NCBI GenBank assembly: GCA_027487555.1
Contig: JAIYDI010000003.1
Coordinates: forward strand, 1-54,284
Direction: 5' to 3'
Length of the DNA stretch: 54,284 bases
Source of the DNA: Hyphomicrobiales bacterium
GTDB lineage: Bacteria; Pseudomonadota; Alphaproteobacteria; Rhizobiales; Devosiaceae
The translations under genes were made by a program, and so were the position numbers. The notes under the pieces were generated by a model. That model did no database searches and had not been told where the DNA came from. It saw only the letters and a program-made list of their open reading frames with translations. Below, piece after piece: positions 46,093-54,138 of this stretch; position 1 is the stretch's first letter; each line of letters opens with the position of its first letter.

Positions 46093-47299
46093 AGATGACC
46101 AGCGCAAATTGGGGAAGCTCGTCCGGTACTTGGTCGGGGAGTGCGGCCTCGACGAGCACCGCGATGTTGTGACCGCCGGCAGCGTCTTTGAGGCTAAACG
46201 GTTGCTGAGAGAAGAAGCATTTGATCTGCTGCTGCTGGACATCGTCCTCCCTATCCGAGCAGGATCGGAACCTAGCCAAGACGCGTCGGTAGCTCTAGTC
46301 CGAGAACTCACTGAGCGGAAGAGCCTGGTCCAGCCCAAGTTCATTGTCGGCATCACTGCATTCGAAGAGGTAGCACGAGATGTTGCGCCACTGTTCGAGG
46401 AGCGGCTATGGACAGTGATACAATACGATCAGTCGTCGGACGAGTGGCTGGGCAGGATAAAAGGTTGCATCGCCTATCTAAACACTTCCTTGGCGCAGTC
46501 CGTACACGCGGACTATGTTGAAGACCTATGCATCGTAACCGCGTTACCTAATCCCGAGGCATCAGCATTGCACCGCCTGAATTGGGACTGGGGACTGGCT
46601 GAGCCGCTGGATGAGATGCACTTTGCTAGGCGCGGGCAGTTTACGTCCGACGGTATCAGCCGTTCGGTTATCTCTGTCTCTGCGCCCAGAATGGGCATGG
46701 TCGCAACAGCCCTTACAGCAGCGAGGGTTGTTGACCGTTTTCGTCCCAAAATGCTTGCGATGGTCGGAATTTGTGCAGGTGTTCGCGGAAAGGTCAATCT
46801 GGGCGATGTAATCATGGCTGACGCCAGCTGGGATTACCAGAGCGGCAAGCGCATAAAGGACGGAAACCTTAACCGCCTACTGTTGGATCTTAATTCGATT
46901 CCGGTCCCTGAGCAGATCAGGTCGCATGGCGAGCAATTGCGGGCCGATGCCTCGTTCTGGGGTGCCATTAGAGGAGCGTGGATTGATCCGCCAGACCACG
47001 CGCTGAAGATGTCAATCGGGGCAATCGCATCTGGCTCGGCTGTCGTCGCGGACGGAATAGTTATTCCGGAACTGACCGACACTCAGCAGAGGAAATTGCT
47101 CGGGATCGATATGGAGGTGTACGGATTGTACGCTGCAGCCTCGTTGTCCCTCCGGCCGCGACCTGTGCACGTAGCGATAAAGTCGGTTTGCGACTTTGGC
47201 GACTCGTCCAAGGAGGATTCGGCTCAGGCTTACGCATCATACACTAGTGTGTGTGCGTTGAAAGAACTGGTGGAGCGCTACTTCGACAGGATGATCTAA
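46073..47299 (+). CDS. dtcC: Detocs effector DtcC, receiver fused to nucleoside phosphorylase
   Basis: A 408-residue fusion. Residues 1-140 are a receiver (VVEDDQRK, D56 in LLLLDIVLP) with VIQYDQSSDEW where a lysine-containing loop is usual. Residues about 150-405 are a phosphorylase/nucleosidase domain with VTALPNPE, MLAMVGICAGVRGKVNLGDV, E348 in IDMEVYG and the catalytic D374 in VCDFGDSSK, in MTA/SAH-nucleosidase order. Detocs effectors of this type cleave ATP to adenine and ribose triphosphate. The GTG start at 46073 has GGAG upstream. Confidence 0.87.
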   Translation: MRLLVVEDDQRKLGKLVRYLVGECGLDEHRDVVTAGSVFEAKRLLREEAFDLLLLDIVLPIRAGSEPSQDASVALVRELTERKSLVQPKFIVGITAFEEVARDVAPLFEERLWTVIQYDQSSDEWLGRIKGCIAYLNTSLAQSVHADYVEDLCIVTALPNPEASALHRLNWDWGLAEPLDEMHFARRGQFTSDGISRSVISVSAPRMGMVATALTAARVVDRFRPKMLAMVGICAGVRGKVNLGDVIMADASWDYQSGKRIKDGNLNRLLLDLNSIPVPEQIRSHGEQLRADASFWGAIRGAWIDPPDHALKMSIGAIASGSAVVADGIVIPELTDTQQRKLLGIDMEVYGLYAAASLSLRPRPVHVAIKSVCDFGDSSKEDSAQAYASYTSVCALKELVERYFDRMI

Positions 47300-47382
47300 C
47301 TGTGCGCCGCCGTACTTTATGTAGTGCGCGCCGCGTGCAGCGACCATTTGCGCTGTTCAGCAACGGCGTCCCCCGTCGAGAG

Positions 47383-47485
47383 GCAACATCAGAAAACTCA
47401 AGGAAGATGATGTTGGCAGCTAGCCCATTGAGTTAACTGGGAGTTTTTGGTCGTCAGTTGCGGTTGTCCTGCGCAACATCAGAAA
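47383..47485 (+). repeat. 13-base direct repeat GCAACATCAGAAA upstream of integrase
   Basis: Identical copies at 47383-47395 and 47473-47485, 90 bases apart; GATGTTG at about 47407-47413 is the reverse of the CAACATC core. They lie just before the recombinase gene and could be arm or core recombinase-binding sites. Confidence 0.45.
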
Positions 47486-47524
47486 GCATGCTGTCTGCAT
47501 TGGGATAGTTATCCGAGGCAGACG

Positions 47525-48091
47525 ATGAAGCAAGCGCAGGTGCTGACCGAAAAGGACATGAAGCGGGTAATGGCAAACATCGCCCGCAAGCCGTTTGCAG
47601 CGCGCAACAGGTGCATGCTGCAACTGAGCTGGCTGTCCGGGATGCGCGTCGGCGAGATTGCAGCGCTTAGGGTTGGCGATGTGCTGGACGCAGACGGTCG
47701 TGTGCGCGGCCAAATCCAGCTCAAGGCCGAACAGACGAAGGGCGATGCCGCAAGAACGGTGTTGCTGAACGCGCTGGCGCAGACGGAGCTGGCGATCTAC
47801 CTGCGCGCTCTCACCAAGCCTAAGTCCACAGGGCCGCTGTTTCTCAGCAGGGTAGGTAAGCGCTTCTCGTCCAACAGCTTGTGCCAGGTGTTCCTGCGAA
47901 TTTACGACGAAGCTGGTTTGGACAAGGCAACGTCGCACAGCGGCCGTCGAACGTTTATCACCACGCTGGCGCACAAGGGCGTTTCAGTCAGGGTGCTGGC
48001 GGAGCTGGCAGGCCATAGGTCAATTTCGACCACCCAAAGGTATATTGAGCTGAACGAGAACGTACTCCGCGCCGCAGTGGAGCTGATTTAG
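47525..48091 (+). CDS. Short tyrosine recombinase (catalytic domain only)
   Basis: A 188-residue tyrosine recombinase with the full catalytic set: R41 (GMRVGEI), H138 and R141 (HSGRRTF), H164 (AGHRSIS), Y173 (QRYIEL). It lacks the N-terminal SAM-like core-binding domain of XerD-type enzymes, so it is either a naturally short XerC-like type or the remnant of a longer one. A GAGG site precedes the ATG. Its presence supports a mobile or integrative origin for the island. Confidence 0.85.
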   Translation: MKQAQVLTEKDMKRVMANIARKPFAARNRCMLQLSWLSGMRVGEIAALRVGDVLDADGRVRGQIQLKAEQTKGDAARTVLLNALAQTELAIYLRALTKPKSTGPLFLSRVGKRFSSNSLCQVFLRIYDEAGLDKATSHSGRRTFITTLAHKGVSVRVLAELAGHRSISTTQRYIELNENVLRAAVELI

Positions 48092-48558
48092 TTCTCAGCG
48101 GAAAGGCCAGTAGCCTTCAGCACCGCCATCGTAAGGAATGGCGCTAGCCCTCGTTCAAGTTCGGGGTAACTGGGAGCGTTGCCCGAAGGGGGTAGCGTTG
48201 CGCGAACCATGATAGGCGTACTCGCGCCAAAATCTAGCATTGATCCATCTCGTCCAACGGTCCCGGAGAATATGAAACTCTCGTCGAAACCGGCCGACGT
48301 GAACACTGACCTAAGTTCGATGTCGATAGTCCTCCCTACGCCGGTGAATGCGAATTGGTCGGACTGGCCAGAACTCGCTCGCCCTATGGTCAGCGCCGTG
48401 ATGCTCCACCCAAAAATCTCAGAGACTTCCGCGGCAAAATCCTGTTGCAGCGACCAGTGCGCTAACCCGACATAGCTCTGCACTTTGTACTTTGGCGGAT
48501 CGAGGCGTCGATCCGTGGCAAACGCTTGCCTTACCAACTCGGCAAAATTCTCAGTCAT
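48088..48558 (-). CDS. Hypothetical protein
   Basis: A 156-residue acidic protein of no recognised family. It alternates helix and strand (FAELVRQAFATDRRL; YVGLAHWSLQQDFAAEV; TIDIELRSVFTSAG). It has no signal peptide or membrane helix. Its end overlaps the end of the recombinase gene by four bases (convergent). It lies 33 bases after the next minus-strand gene and may be cotranscribed with it. Confidence 0.6.
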   Translation of the reverse strand: MTENFAELVRQAFATDRRLDPPKYKVQSYVGLAHWSLQQDFAAEVSEIFGWSITALTIGRASSGQSDQFAFTGVGRTIDIELRSVFTSAGFDESFIFSGTVGRDGSMLDFGASTPIMVRATLPPSGNAPSYPELERGLAPFLTMAVLKATGLSAEN

Positions 48559-48591
48559 AGGTTGTTCCCCGGCTACCGCCGATACGTGTGA

Positions 48592-49473
48592 TTAGTAACC
48601 GTTCGCTCGCCTCGCGACCCGCAACTTGTTGAGTGTCTCAAGATCAAATCGCATCGCGTTCGGGCACTTATCGTAGCTCGGGAATACCCCACGCGCTGCA
48701 TTCTCCGACATCATCTTCCCCCGATCGATTGCGCGGTGCGAGAGAATTTTCAGACGGTCCTTATCCTCGGTCTTTGTGTTCCGATCCTTGTCCGCGTCTA
48801 CGTCTAGACGGCCGCTGTAGGTGCCGCTGAGGCGAGCCCTAACCCCTATCTTCCAAAGAGGCTCGTCATGAAACGCGCAGCGAACCCACAGCGCGTAAAG
48901 GTAACGGAAGTAGCTATGTCGGTGCAGGTTGGTTGCCTGCAATGGGTACTTCGGTGGCGCCGTACGCAGTTCGGATCCCGGCGACTTATCCAGTATGGCG
49001 TTGATACTTTTAGCAATTTGGCGGCGTGACAGACCGAGAGGGATGGCTACGATCACTGTGTCTTGCTGTCCAGACGTCTGCCATTGGTTGTCCACGAAAT
49101 CGTCTGCCTCGGCACTGAAATAGGGACTCCGGCCGTCTGTAGGTGTCAGATGACGGAGGCGTTCCACGCGGGGACGTTTGCCGAATGTGCCAAAAGCGTC
49201 GAAGGCTCGTGCCAACCACCAGTCGCGAAATCGCTGATTTTGAACGTCCCCTAGGCTGGCATAGACCTCAAGCACCTTGCCAAAGTCGGCGGGCGATGCC
49301 GCTTGGTCGGCGGCGGTCCAGCCACCGCCATTGTACTTATGCGCCAGGTGGTAGCTTGGGCTCATCCTAAGGAACTCAAACCACAACAGGTAGTATCCGA
49401 GCCGCGTGATGTAAGCGCCGGTTTTGTCGTGAATTGACTGGCTGGGAGGCGCGGTAGGCGCGCTTTTTGTCAT
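48592..49473 (-). CDS. Hypothetical protein, first gene of a minus-strand pair
   Basis: A 293-residue protein of unknown family, rich in aromatic residues (YYLLWFEFLRMSPSYHLAHK at about 27-46). Residues 145-190 look like an extended region, and a basic C-terminus ends KLRVARRANGY. The WFEFLR segment resembles small domains in rhizobial plasmid regulators, but the match is not strong enough to name. It is divergent from the 583-residue gene, with 110 bases between them. Confidence 0.6.
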   Translation of the reverse strand: MTKSAPTAPPSQSIHDKTGAYITRLGYYLLWFEFLRMSPSYHLAHKYNGGGWTAADQAASPADFGKVLEVYASLGDVQNQRFRDWWLARAFDAFGTFGKRPRVERLRHLTPTDGRSPYFSAEADDFVDNQWQTSGQQDTVIVAIPLGLSRRQIAKSINAILDKSPGSELRTAPPKYPLQATNLHRHSYFRYLYALWVRCAFHDEPLWKIGVRARLSGTYSGRLDVDADKDRNTKTEDKDRLKILSHRAIDRGKMMSENAARGVFPSYDKCPNAMRFDLETLNKLRVARRANGY

Positions 49474-49583
49474 CAGAGGTTATCTCGTTTTTCGCAGAGT
49501 AAACAAGCAAACTGAAAAATCGGATAACGTAGCGCATTTCCTTCGGCGCCGCACAGGGTGTGCTGGGCAAGAAAGGGAATAAA

Positions 49584-51335
49584 ATGTCGACACTCTCTAA
49601 TCAGCCTCTCCGCGATGACCCGACAGCCGTCGAGCTCGCGAGCTACGTCACTTCCGCACGTGACGCCTACAAAAACTATCGAAACACCGCGATGAAATCG
49701 GCGGCTTATTGCTACCTTGTGTGGTGGCACGCCCGCTCTGATCACGCCCGTCCCGCGCAGCGCCAATGGCTAGATCAGCAGATTGCAGATCGCAATATGG
49801 AGATCGAACGGCATAACACCGAACTAGACGCAACGAAAAAGCGCATTGCCGCATACGGGGATGGTGGGACCGTTCTCGATCAGAGAGACCTTGCGTATCT
49901 CAGTTTCACCGAGGGTTCGTGGGCAGCGGCTGTTCGAATGAAAGTTGCAGCTCGAGAAGGGGCCAGCGAGTTTACTGAAATAGTCAAGTTCGTGTTCGGT
50001 TTTGATCGAGCGTCAGATGCTTCGAATATTTCTCGGTACTCAAGCGTGCTGGAATTCATCAAGGATCGCCACGTGCAACTTGAGGACGTGACGCCGGATG
50101 CAATCGTCCAGCTTCTGGAAGACGTTGGTGGCTTCGAGGCGGCGCTTGAGATTGCTCGCGGCAATGGCGAGAAAGATAATACAATTAAAAAGGACAGCAA
50201 CGGCGCGGATCGTGATGCCAAGGTTGCAGCGCTGAAGTCTGCCTTCAGCGGTCCTCCGCTCACCACCTTCGCCTATGCTGCCAAGTTCGCTCAGGACGAG
50301 TTCGTCTTTCTGCTTGCAAAGACGCAAGGAGGCAATCTGGACGTTCTAGGGGAACTCTCGCTAACTGACAACGAAGCTAAGCAGATGATGCTTAGGGCCG
50401 ACACCGATATTCTAGGCAATCTTGATCCCTTCGCTGAGTTTGCTGCCCAGGTCGCGAACCTTTCTAGTTTGGTGCACGAAGGCAAGGACAGCGCCTTCAC
50501 TACCGACGGAACCGCGTCCGGCAAGAAGCTTAAGGTCGCGCGGACCTTCTCACTTTGCAGCGATGCATCGGGAGGCGCCGAAGTGCACGTTTCTGCACGA
50601 CACATCGACGCCTCAGCCGTGATTGTGGCGCGTCCGAAGGCCGGTGTCGAAATCGGGACTTTGACGCCTGGTCAGTTCCTCATGTTGCCCACAGAAGCGG
50701 TCAACGGCGGTGCATCTAGCAAGCAGATGATGAAGGCGCTGAGCAGCGTCGGTGATCGCGTGTCGATGACGTTCCAGGCGTGCGCCGGAGATAGCCAGGC
50801 TCCAGTCGTATGGAAAACGTCTTCGCGCAACGGGACCGCTCTTGCTCCAGTGGCTGAGTACAAGTGGGGCATCATGGCTGCGGAGAAGCACTTCCCCGTC
50901 AATGTCTATCGCTTTTCACCACGGTTCGACGTGACGCTTCAGAAGACCGAAGTGCTGCGCATCCACGACGCCTACACGTCCAAGTGGCAGAAGGCGGGCA
51001 AGGATGAAAAGAAGACATTCTTGCCTTTGGAGTTGTCCTACGACGGCGTCGAGTTCGCACTGGATCATGAAAAGCACCACCGCTTTGGCCTAGCCGTGGG
51101 CTCAACGCAGACTGCGACAGTAAGACTTTCCCTCCGTCCCCGCGACCTCAGCGATCTGGTCGAGAAGCTCGGCGCGCAAAAGGCCAAGAGCTTCACGTTC
51201 AAAGCGGACCCTGACGGCCTTTTGGCGGTGATGTGGTCGGACCAGTACGGCGAGTATGAAGTCTACATCCCAACCGTAGACAGCACCGGCGGCCTCAAAG
51301 ACCGCTGCCTTGGGCACCTGGTGCCGTCGCTCTGA
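49584..51335 (+). CDS. Unknown 583-residue protein, partner of the transglycosylase paralogue
   Basis: A 583-residue soluble protein with an alpha-helical N-terminus and a coiled-coil stretch near 60-90 (QQIADRNMEIERHNTELDAT). The C-terminal part is beta-rich and ends LRPRDLSDLVEKLGAQKA, KADPDGLLAVMWSD and GEYEVYIPT, faintly reminiscent of sliding-clamp strands; this is a weak impression. The start at 49584 follows AAAGGGA. It is 79 bases before the transglycosylase gene on the same strand. No known domain is assigned. Confidence 0.65.
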   Translation: MSTLSNQPLRDDPTAVELASYVTSARDAYKNYRNTAMKSAAYCYLVWWHARSDHARPAQRQWLDQQIADRNMEIERHNTELDATKKRIAAYGDGGTVLDQRDLAYLSFTEGSWAAAVRMKVAAREGASEFTEIVKFVFGFDRASDASNISRYSSVLEFIKDRHVQLEDVTPDAIVQLLEDVGGFEAALEIARGNGEKDNTIKKDSNGADRDAKVAALKSAFSGPPLTTFAYAAKFAQDEFVFLLAKTQGGNLDVLGELSLTDNEAKQMMLRADTDILGNLDPFAEFAAQVANLSSLVHEGKDSAFTTDGTASGKKLKVARTFSLCSDASGGAEVHVSARHIDASAVIVARPKAGVEIGTLTPGQFLMLPTEAVNGGASSKQMMKALSSVGDRVSMTFQACAGDSQAPVVWKTSSRNGTALAPVAEYKWGIMAAEKHFPVNVYRFSPRFDVTLQKTEVLRIHDAYTSKWQKAGKDEKKTFLPLELSYDGVEFALDHEKHHRFGLAVGSTQTATVRLSLRPRDLSDLVEKLGAQKAKSFTFKADPDGLLAVMWSDQYGEYEVYIPTVDSTGGLKDRCLGHLVPSL

Positions 51336-51414
51336 CCACTAGCGTCAACGGGATGCTGAAATTCAGCATCCCACTCTTCTCAAACCTGAGTTCCTCAACA
51401 TCTGGAGACTGAAA

Positions 51415-52737
51415 ATGGATGAAACGATCCACGCTTCCGCTTGGCCATACCCCAGCGTTCCCAACCACATTGAGATCGATCCGACGCCTAAAGATCAGGC
51501 GATCTACATACCTTCGGTGTCGCCGTCGCACGCGCAAATGATCTACGCTGAGAACTGGCAGCGCAATCTGCCCGAAGGCGTATTGGCGAAGGACCTAAAT
51601 TTCTTGGATCCCGCCAATAAGCTGTTTCGCATCAGTCACGCGATGACTTCTGCCGGGCAGGCGCTGAAAACGAAGAAGCCCTGCATAATCAGCGAGCGCG
51701 ACCGGAGCAATACCTTGGTGATTGCCGACAGCGGCGGCTACCAGATCGCAAGCGACCGACTTCGCATCAACGATGATAACGATCGCTTGCGCATCCTTAG
51801 GTGGATCGAGGACGTAGCGGATATCGCCATGACCCTTGATGTGCCGACCGGCCCGATTGCCAGAAAACAACCAGGCTATCGGTATGCTACCAGTCAGGAC
51901 TGCCTGAAAGAAACCCTTTGCCACCTAGAATATTTCCAACGACACAGAGAGCCCGGCAAGGTCCGCTTCCTAAACGTCCTGCAGGGCAACACGCCCAGCG
52001 AAGCCGACACATGGTACGACGCAGTCAAGACGTACAAGTTCGAAGGCTGGGCATTCGCGGGTGTTCTCCGTCACAATCTCTATGAACTGTGCCGCCGGCT
52101 TCTGATAATGGCCCATGAACGACAGCTGGAGGACAAGAGCTGGATACATGTGTTGGGTACCAACGAGCTTGATACCGCGGTCTTGCTGACCGCCCTTCAG
52201 AGGGCGATCAACCGCCACATCAATCCAACCCTTCGCATCAGCTTCGATACCAGCACGCCATACCGCATGCTTTCATTCAATCGTATGTTTACCCTACCGG
52301 TCTTTGAAACCGACAAGATAGTCATGGGCAGTTTGCCGGTCCCTGAAGACGGAAAGTTTCGCGGCTCGCCGCTACCCTGGCCCTGGCCAAGCCCTATCGG
52401 CAACCGGATGGTCATGGCCGACTACTCCGTGACCGGATCGCTAACCAGCAGCCAGTTCCGGGATCGGCTCAGCGAAGTTCTGCTGGCTCACCATAATTTG
52501 GGCGCGCTGTGCTGGGGCATTTCCACGGCCAACCGTGTTTTTGACGTCTACAGCCATAACTACAGCTATAAGGTGGGGTTGGCGCAAGGTGCAGCTATCG
52601 AGATCATCGATCGCGTTTTCGAATCGGGAAAGATGGCTGACCTGATTGCTTATAAAAACACGACTTTTGACAGGCTGCGTCACGCAGACCAGTTCGAAGA
52701 TGGAGACAACGGCCGATACTGGGAAGACCTGCGTTGA
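51415..52737 (+). CDS. tRNA-guanine transglycosylase paralogue (DpdA-like)
   Basis: A 440-residue protein whose middle follows TGT. VIADSGGYQIAS carries D105, equal to the base-binding aspartate of DSGGFQ. MTLDVPTG replaces the IFDECTP loop. FLNVLQGNTPSEADTWYDAV matches GIIQGS, and FEGWAFAG matches FDGYAVGG. ISFDTSTPYR carries D278, equal to the nucleophile of DMFDCVMPTR. The CxCxxC zinc cluster of tRNA-modifying TGTs is absent. TGT enzymes swap guanine for a 7-deazaguanine; DpdA relatives do this in DNA. Target and substrate are unknown here. Confidence 0.82.
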   Translation: MDETIHASAWPYPSVPNHIEIDPTPKDQAIYIPSVSPSHAQMIYAENWQRNLPEGVLAKDLNFLDPANKLFRISHAMTSAGQALKTKKPCIISERDRSNTLVIADSGGYQIASDRLRINDDNDRLRILRWIEDVADIAMTLDVPTGPIARKQPGYRYATSQDCLKETLCHLEYFQRHREPGKVRFLNVLQGNTPSEADTWYDAVKTYKFEGWAFAGVLRHNLYELCRRLLIMAHERQLEDKSWIHVLGTNELDTAVLLTALQRAINRHINPTLRISFDTSTPYRMLSFNRMFTLPVFETDKIVMGSLPVPEDGKFRGSPLPWPWPSPIGNRMVMADYSVTGSLTSSQFRDRLSEVLLAHHNLGALCWGISTANRVFDVYSHNYSYKVGLAQGAAIEIIDRVFESGKMADLIAYKNTTFDRLRHADQFEDGDNGRYWEDLR

Positions 52738-53190
52738 GCTTTGGCATGGTGTCTTCATTGCGCCACGCTTCTCTTTGGCCAATGAATGGGTGGAGGCTGG
52801 GGTTAGCATTCTCGGCCTCCAGCTATGAGCCAATCTCGACGCTGACTAGGTCCTGTTCATCTTGAGTAACTCAATTTGGCCCGTACGATTTTCCGCCAAG
52901 TTTAAGCCCACGCTCCGCGCGTGCTGCTCAGCTCGTTCGTGCTGCCTTCGCAAGCTCGTCGCCTCACTCGTTCGCGTCTGTTCTCTAAATCCGGCTAAAG
53001 AACTTGGTCTACGGTTGTAACGAAAAGACCTTTATATAGATGATTTCGTTACATCGTTATCGGCGGCGGCTCACAAACGCCTGAGTGCGCGAGCGCTCTG
53101 GGCAGCTAAAACGCAAATATTCAGCCAGTGACCTTTCCGGCATAAATAACTACGGGAGCCGCTAGTGTTCTCGACTCTTTGCGGAGGGCG
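52738..53190. other. 450-base region with an inverted repeat
   Basis: No gene is supported between the transglycosylase paralogue and the insertion sequence. TGTAACGAAA (53016-53025) and TTTCGTTACA (53044-53053) form a perfect 10-base inverted repeat around an A+T-rich 18-base loop with TATATA, which could be a replication, partition or recombinase site. From 52910 to 52980 there are repeated GCTCG/CTCGTTCG units. Confidence 0.45.
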
Positions 53191-53208
53191 TGACGTTGCC
53201 CCCAACTT

Positions 53209-54138
53209 CTATCCAGCGTGACGGAGACTCGGGCGGTTGGTTTGGCCGGTCTGGCCGGGGTGAGCGACGGGGGCTGGTGCGGAGCCTTGCATCGAGCGCA
53301 GCGCCAGATCCCGTCGCGGGTTGAAGGTGTCTGCGTATTCAGCCGGGGTGATCCAGCCGAGCCGGGAGTGCGGTCGGTTGAGGTTGTAGTCGGCCCGCCA
53401 GGACGCCACCGTCACCCTCACCTGTGAGAGCGAGTGGAACAGGGTCTCGTTGAGCAGTTCGTCCCTGAGCCGGCCGTTGAAGCTCTCGATGAAGGCGTTC
53501 TGGATCGGCTTGCCCGGAGCGATGTAGTGCCAGTCGATGCGTTGCCGGTCGGCGAAGCCAAGGATGGCGTTCGAGGTGAACTCGGTGCCGTTGTCACTGA
53601 CGATCATGCTGGGCCGACCTCGGTTGGCGATCAGTGCCTCGAGCTCCCGAGCCACCCTCAGGCCCGACAGCGACGTATCTGCAACCAAGGCCAGGCACTC
53701 GCGGGTGCAGTCATCGATCACTGTCAGCACCCGGAAGCGGCGACCGTCGGTGAGCTGGTCGGAGACGAAGTCCAGAGACCACCGGTCATTGGGCATCATC
53801 GGGATCAGCATCGGCGCTCGGGTGCCCATGGCCCGCTTGCGGCCGCCACGCCGGCGCACCGCGAGCTTCTCTTCCCGATAGATGCGGAACAGCCGCTTGT
53901 GATTGACCTGATAGCCTTCGCGCCTGAGCAGCACATGCAGCCGCCGATAGCCGAACCGGCGGCGCTCATGGGCTATCGCCTTCATCCGCTCGCGTAGCAC
54001 CGCGTCATCGGTGCGGAGCGCCTGATAGCGCATCGTCATCCGACAACAGCCGAGAACTCGGCACGCCCGCCGCTCGCTCATCCCAAACGCAGTCTGGAGA
54101 TGGGCGACAGCATCTCGCTCGGCAGCGGGCGTCACCAT
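53209..54138 (-). CDS. IS3-family transposase OrfB
   Basis: A 309-residue DDE transposase with an HTH_21 helix region (YGYRRL-like [14 protein letters not shown]) and an rve integrase core: D in [10 protein letters not shown] in VSDNGTEF, E in [13 protein letters not shown]. It is normally made as an OrfAB fusion by -1 slippage: the OrfA frame reaches GGA AAA AAA TGG TGA, and slipping on A7 enters this frame at the ATG at 54138. Confidence 0.92.
   Translation of the reverse strand: MVTPAAERDAVAHLQTAFGMSERRACRVLGCCRMTMRYQALRTDDAVLRERMKAIAHERRRFGYRRLHVLLRREGYQVNHKRLFRIYREEKLAVRRRGGRKRAMGTRAPMLIPMMPNDRWSLDFVSDQLTDGRRFRVLTVIDDCTRECLALVADTSLSGLRVARELEALIANRGRPSMIVSDNGTEFTSNAILGFADRQRIDWHYIAPGKPIQNAFIESFNGRLRDELLNETLFHSLSQVRVTVASWRADYNLNRPHSRLGWITPAEYADTFNPRRDLALRSMQGSAPAPVAHPGQTGQTNRPSLRHAG

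Noticed and set aside
45619..47299. Ordinary two-component regulator with MTA/SAH nucleosidase
   Set aside because: The three overlapping genes with a lone receiver and a receiver-phosphorylase fusion fit Detocs better than metabolic recycling; no DNA-binding output domain is present.
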